In this document: in pieces, positions 63,767 to 64,000 of the stretch
Layout of the letters: each line of letters starts with the position of its first letter
Numbering within the stretch: position 1 is the stretch's first letter
Source: Streptomyces sp. TRM64462
GTDB taxonomy: Bacteria; Actinomycetota; Actinomycetes; Streptomycetales; Streptomycetaceae
Length of the DNA stretch: 64,000 nucleotides
Direction of reading: 5' to 3'
Assembly: GCF_013362995.1 (NCBI RefSeq)
Contig: NZ_JABWDV010000394.1
Location: 62,001-126,000 of the forward strand
Program-made: the position numbers and the translations under genes
The notes under the pieces: model-generated
What the model was told of the DNA's origin: nothing
Seen by the model: only the letters and a program-made list of their open reading frames with translations
Databases searched by the model: none

Positions 63767-64000
63767 TCAGGCCTGTTCCGAGGGGGCGGCGGGGTCGGCG
63801 GGATCGGCTGGGGCGATGTCGTAGAACCCGGGGCCGTCCAGGTAGCAGATCGCGTTGAAGTCGCGTTCCACGACCTCGGCCGACGGGTGGGCGAACCCGA
63901 CCGCGAGGGTCTTCGTGGAGTCGTCGACGGTGCGGACGACGGCGCCCCCCGGCCGGACGAAGGTCTCCACGTTGTTGAAGCTCTCCATGCCGCGGACCAC
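63767..64000 (-). CDS. C-terminal fragment, probably of a second ATP-grasp ligase
   Basis: The last 77 codons of a gene that continues past the right edge. The readable end (ETFVRPGGAVVRTVDDST, KTLAVGFAHP and the ERDFNAICYLDG phrase) resembles the C-terminal lid subdomain of L-amino-acid-ligase-type ATP-grasp proteins, but the catalytic core is outside the window. The stop abuts the GTG of the di-iron gene, so it belongs to the same transcript. Confidence 0.5.
   Translation of the reverse strand: MVRGMESFNNVETFVRPGGAVVRTVDDSTKTLAVGFAHPSAEVVERDFNAICYLDGPGFYDIAPADPADPAAPSEQA

Overview
The window is the replication-origin core of a high-GC actinomycete chromosome, almost certainly Streptomyces or a very close relative. 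The evidence is the gene order rnpA-rpmH-dnaA-oriC-dnaN-gnd-recF-dciA-gyrB-gyrA, the very GC-rich third codon positions, a DnaA with a long Gly/Pro-rich linker, an intergenic oriC of about 0.8 kb packed with DnaA boxes, a DLW-39 peptide, a SigR-type promoter at trxBA, and twelve perfect copies of the Streptomyces parS palindrome GTTTCACGTGAAAC. No integrase, transposase, IS end, CRISPR array or rRNA gene was seen.

Left arm (1-33 kb). A MATE exporter faces the rpsF-ssb-rpsR-rplI operon. A cell-envelope block follows: a small membrane protein, FemX, an alanine-racemase-like protein, a GT87 mannosyltransferase and a class A PBP. PadR with a visible promoter/operator precedes inositol-1-phosphate synthase. 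Then come an MFS transporter, CCA tRNA nucleotidyltransferase, and the run DUF6049 membrane protein - MurJ - pseudokinase - SigM/SigT - zinc-finger anti-sigma - TrxB - TrxA. The minus-strand block after it holds an acetyltransferase, a small membrane protein, ParB-ParA, RsmG, Jag, YidC, YidD, RnpA and RpmH.

Origin and right arm (33-50 kb). dnaA, oriC, dnaN, gnd, recF, dciA, gyrB, gyrA and a DUF3566 membrane protein are followed by tRNA-Ile(GAT), DLW-39, a secreted membrane-anchored protein, a Ser/Thr kinase, an XRE-type regulator and tRNA-Ala(TGC). All of this is ordinary Streptomyces core.

Accessory region (about 50.9-64 kb, all minus strand, running off the right edge). This is a tightly packed, mostly translationally overlapping biosynthetic locus that I cannot match to a described pathway. 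In transcription order it encodes: the C-terminus of a probable ATP-grasp ligase (cut by the window edge), an AurF-type di-iron N-oxygenase, an MFS exporter, an ATP-grasp ligase, a fused acyl-adenylating enzyme/aldehyde dehydrogenase, a ThDP enzyme of the acetolactate-synthase fold with Gln where the catalytic Glu is expected, a FabF-type ketosynthase, a free-standing condensation domain, an InhA-like enoyl reductase, and a fusion of a HadA/MaoC-like hot-dog domain to a YqcI/YcgG domain. The inferred logic is a dedicated FAS-II-like acyl chain, activation and reduction of an acid to an aldehyde, ThDP-dependent carboligation, nitrogen oxidation by one or two unrelated oxygenases, amide/ester formation by ATP-grasp and C-domain enzymes, and export. 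The product is unknown. Three parS sites at exact 30-bp spacing lie in frame inside the ThDP-enzyme gene, so this metabolic gene also carries part of the chromosome-segregation centromere.
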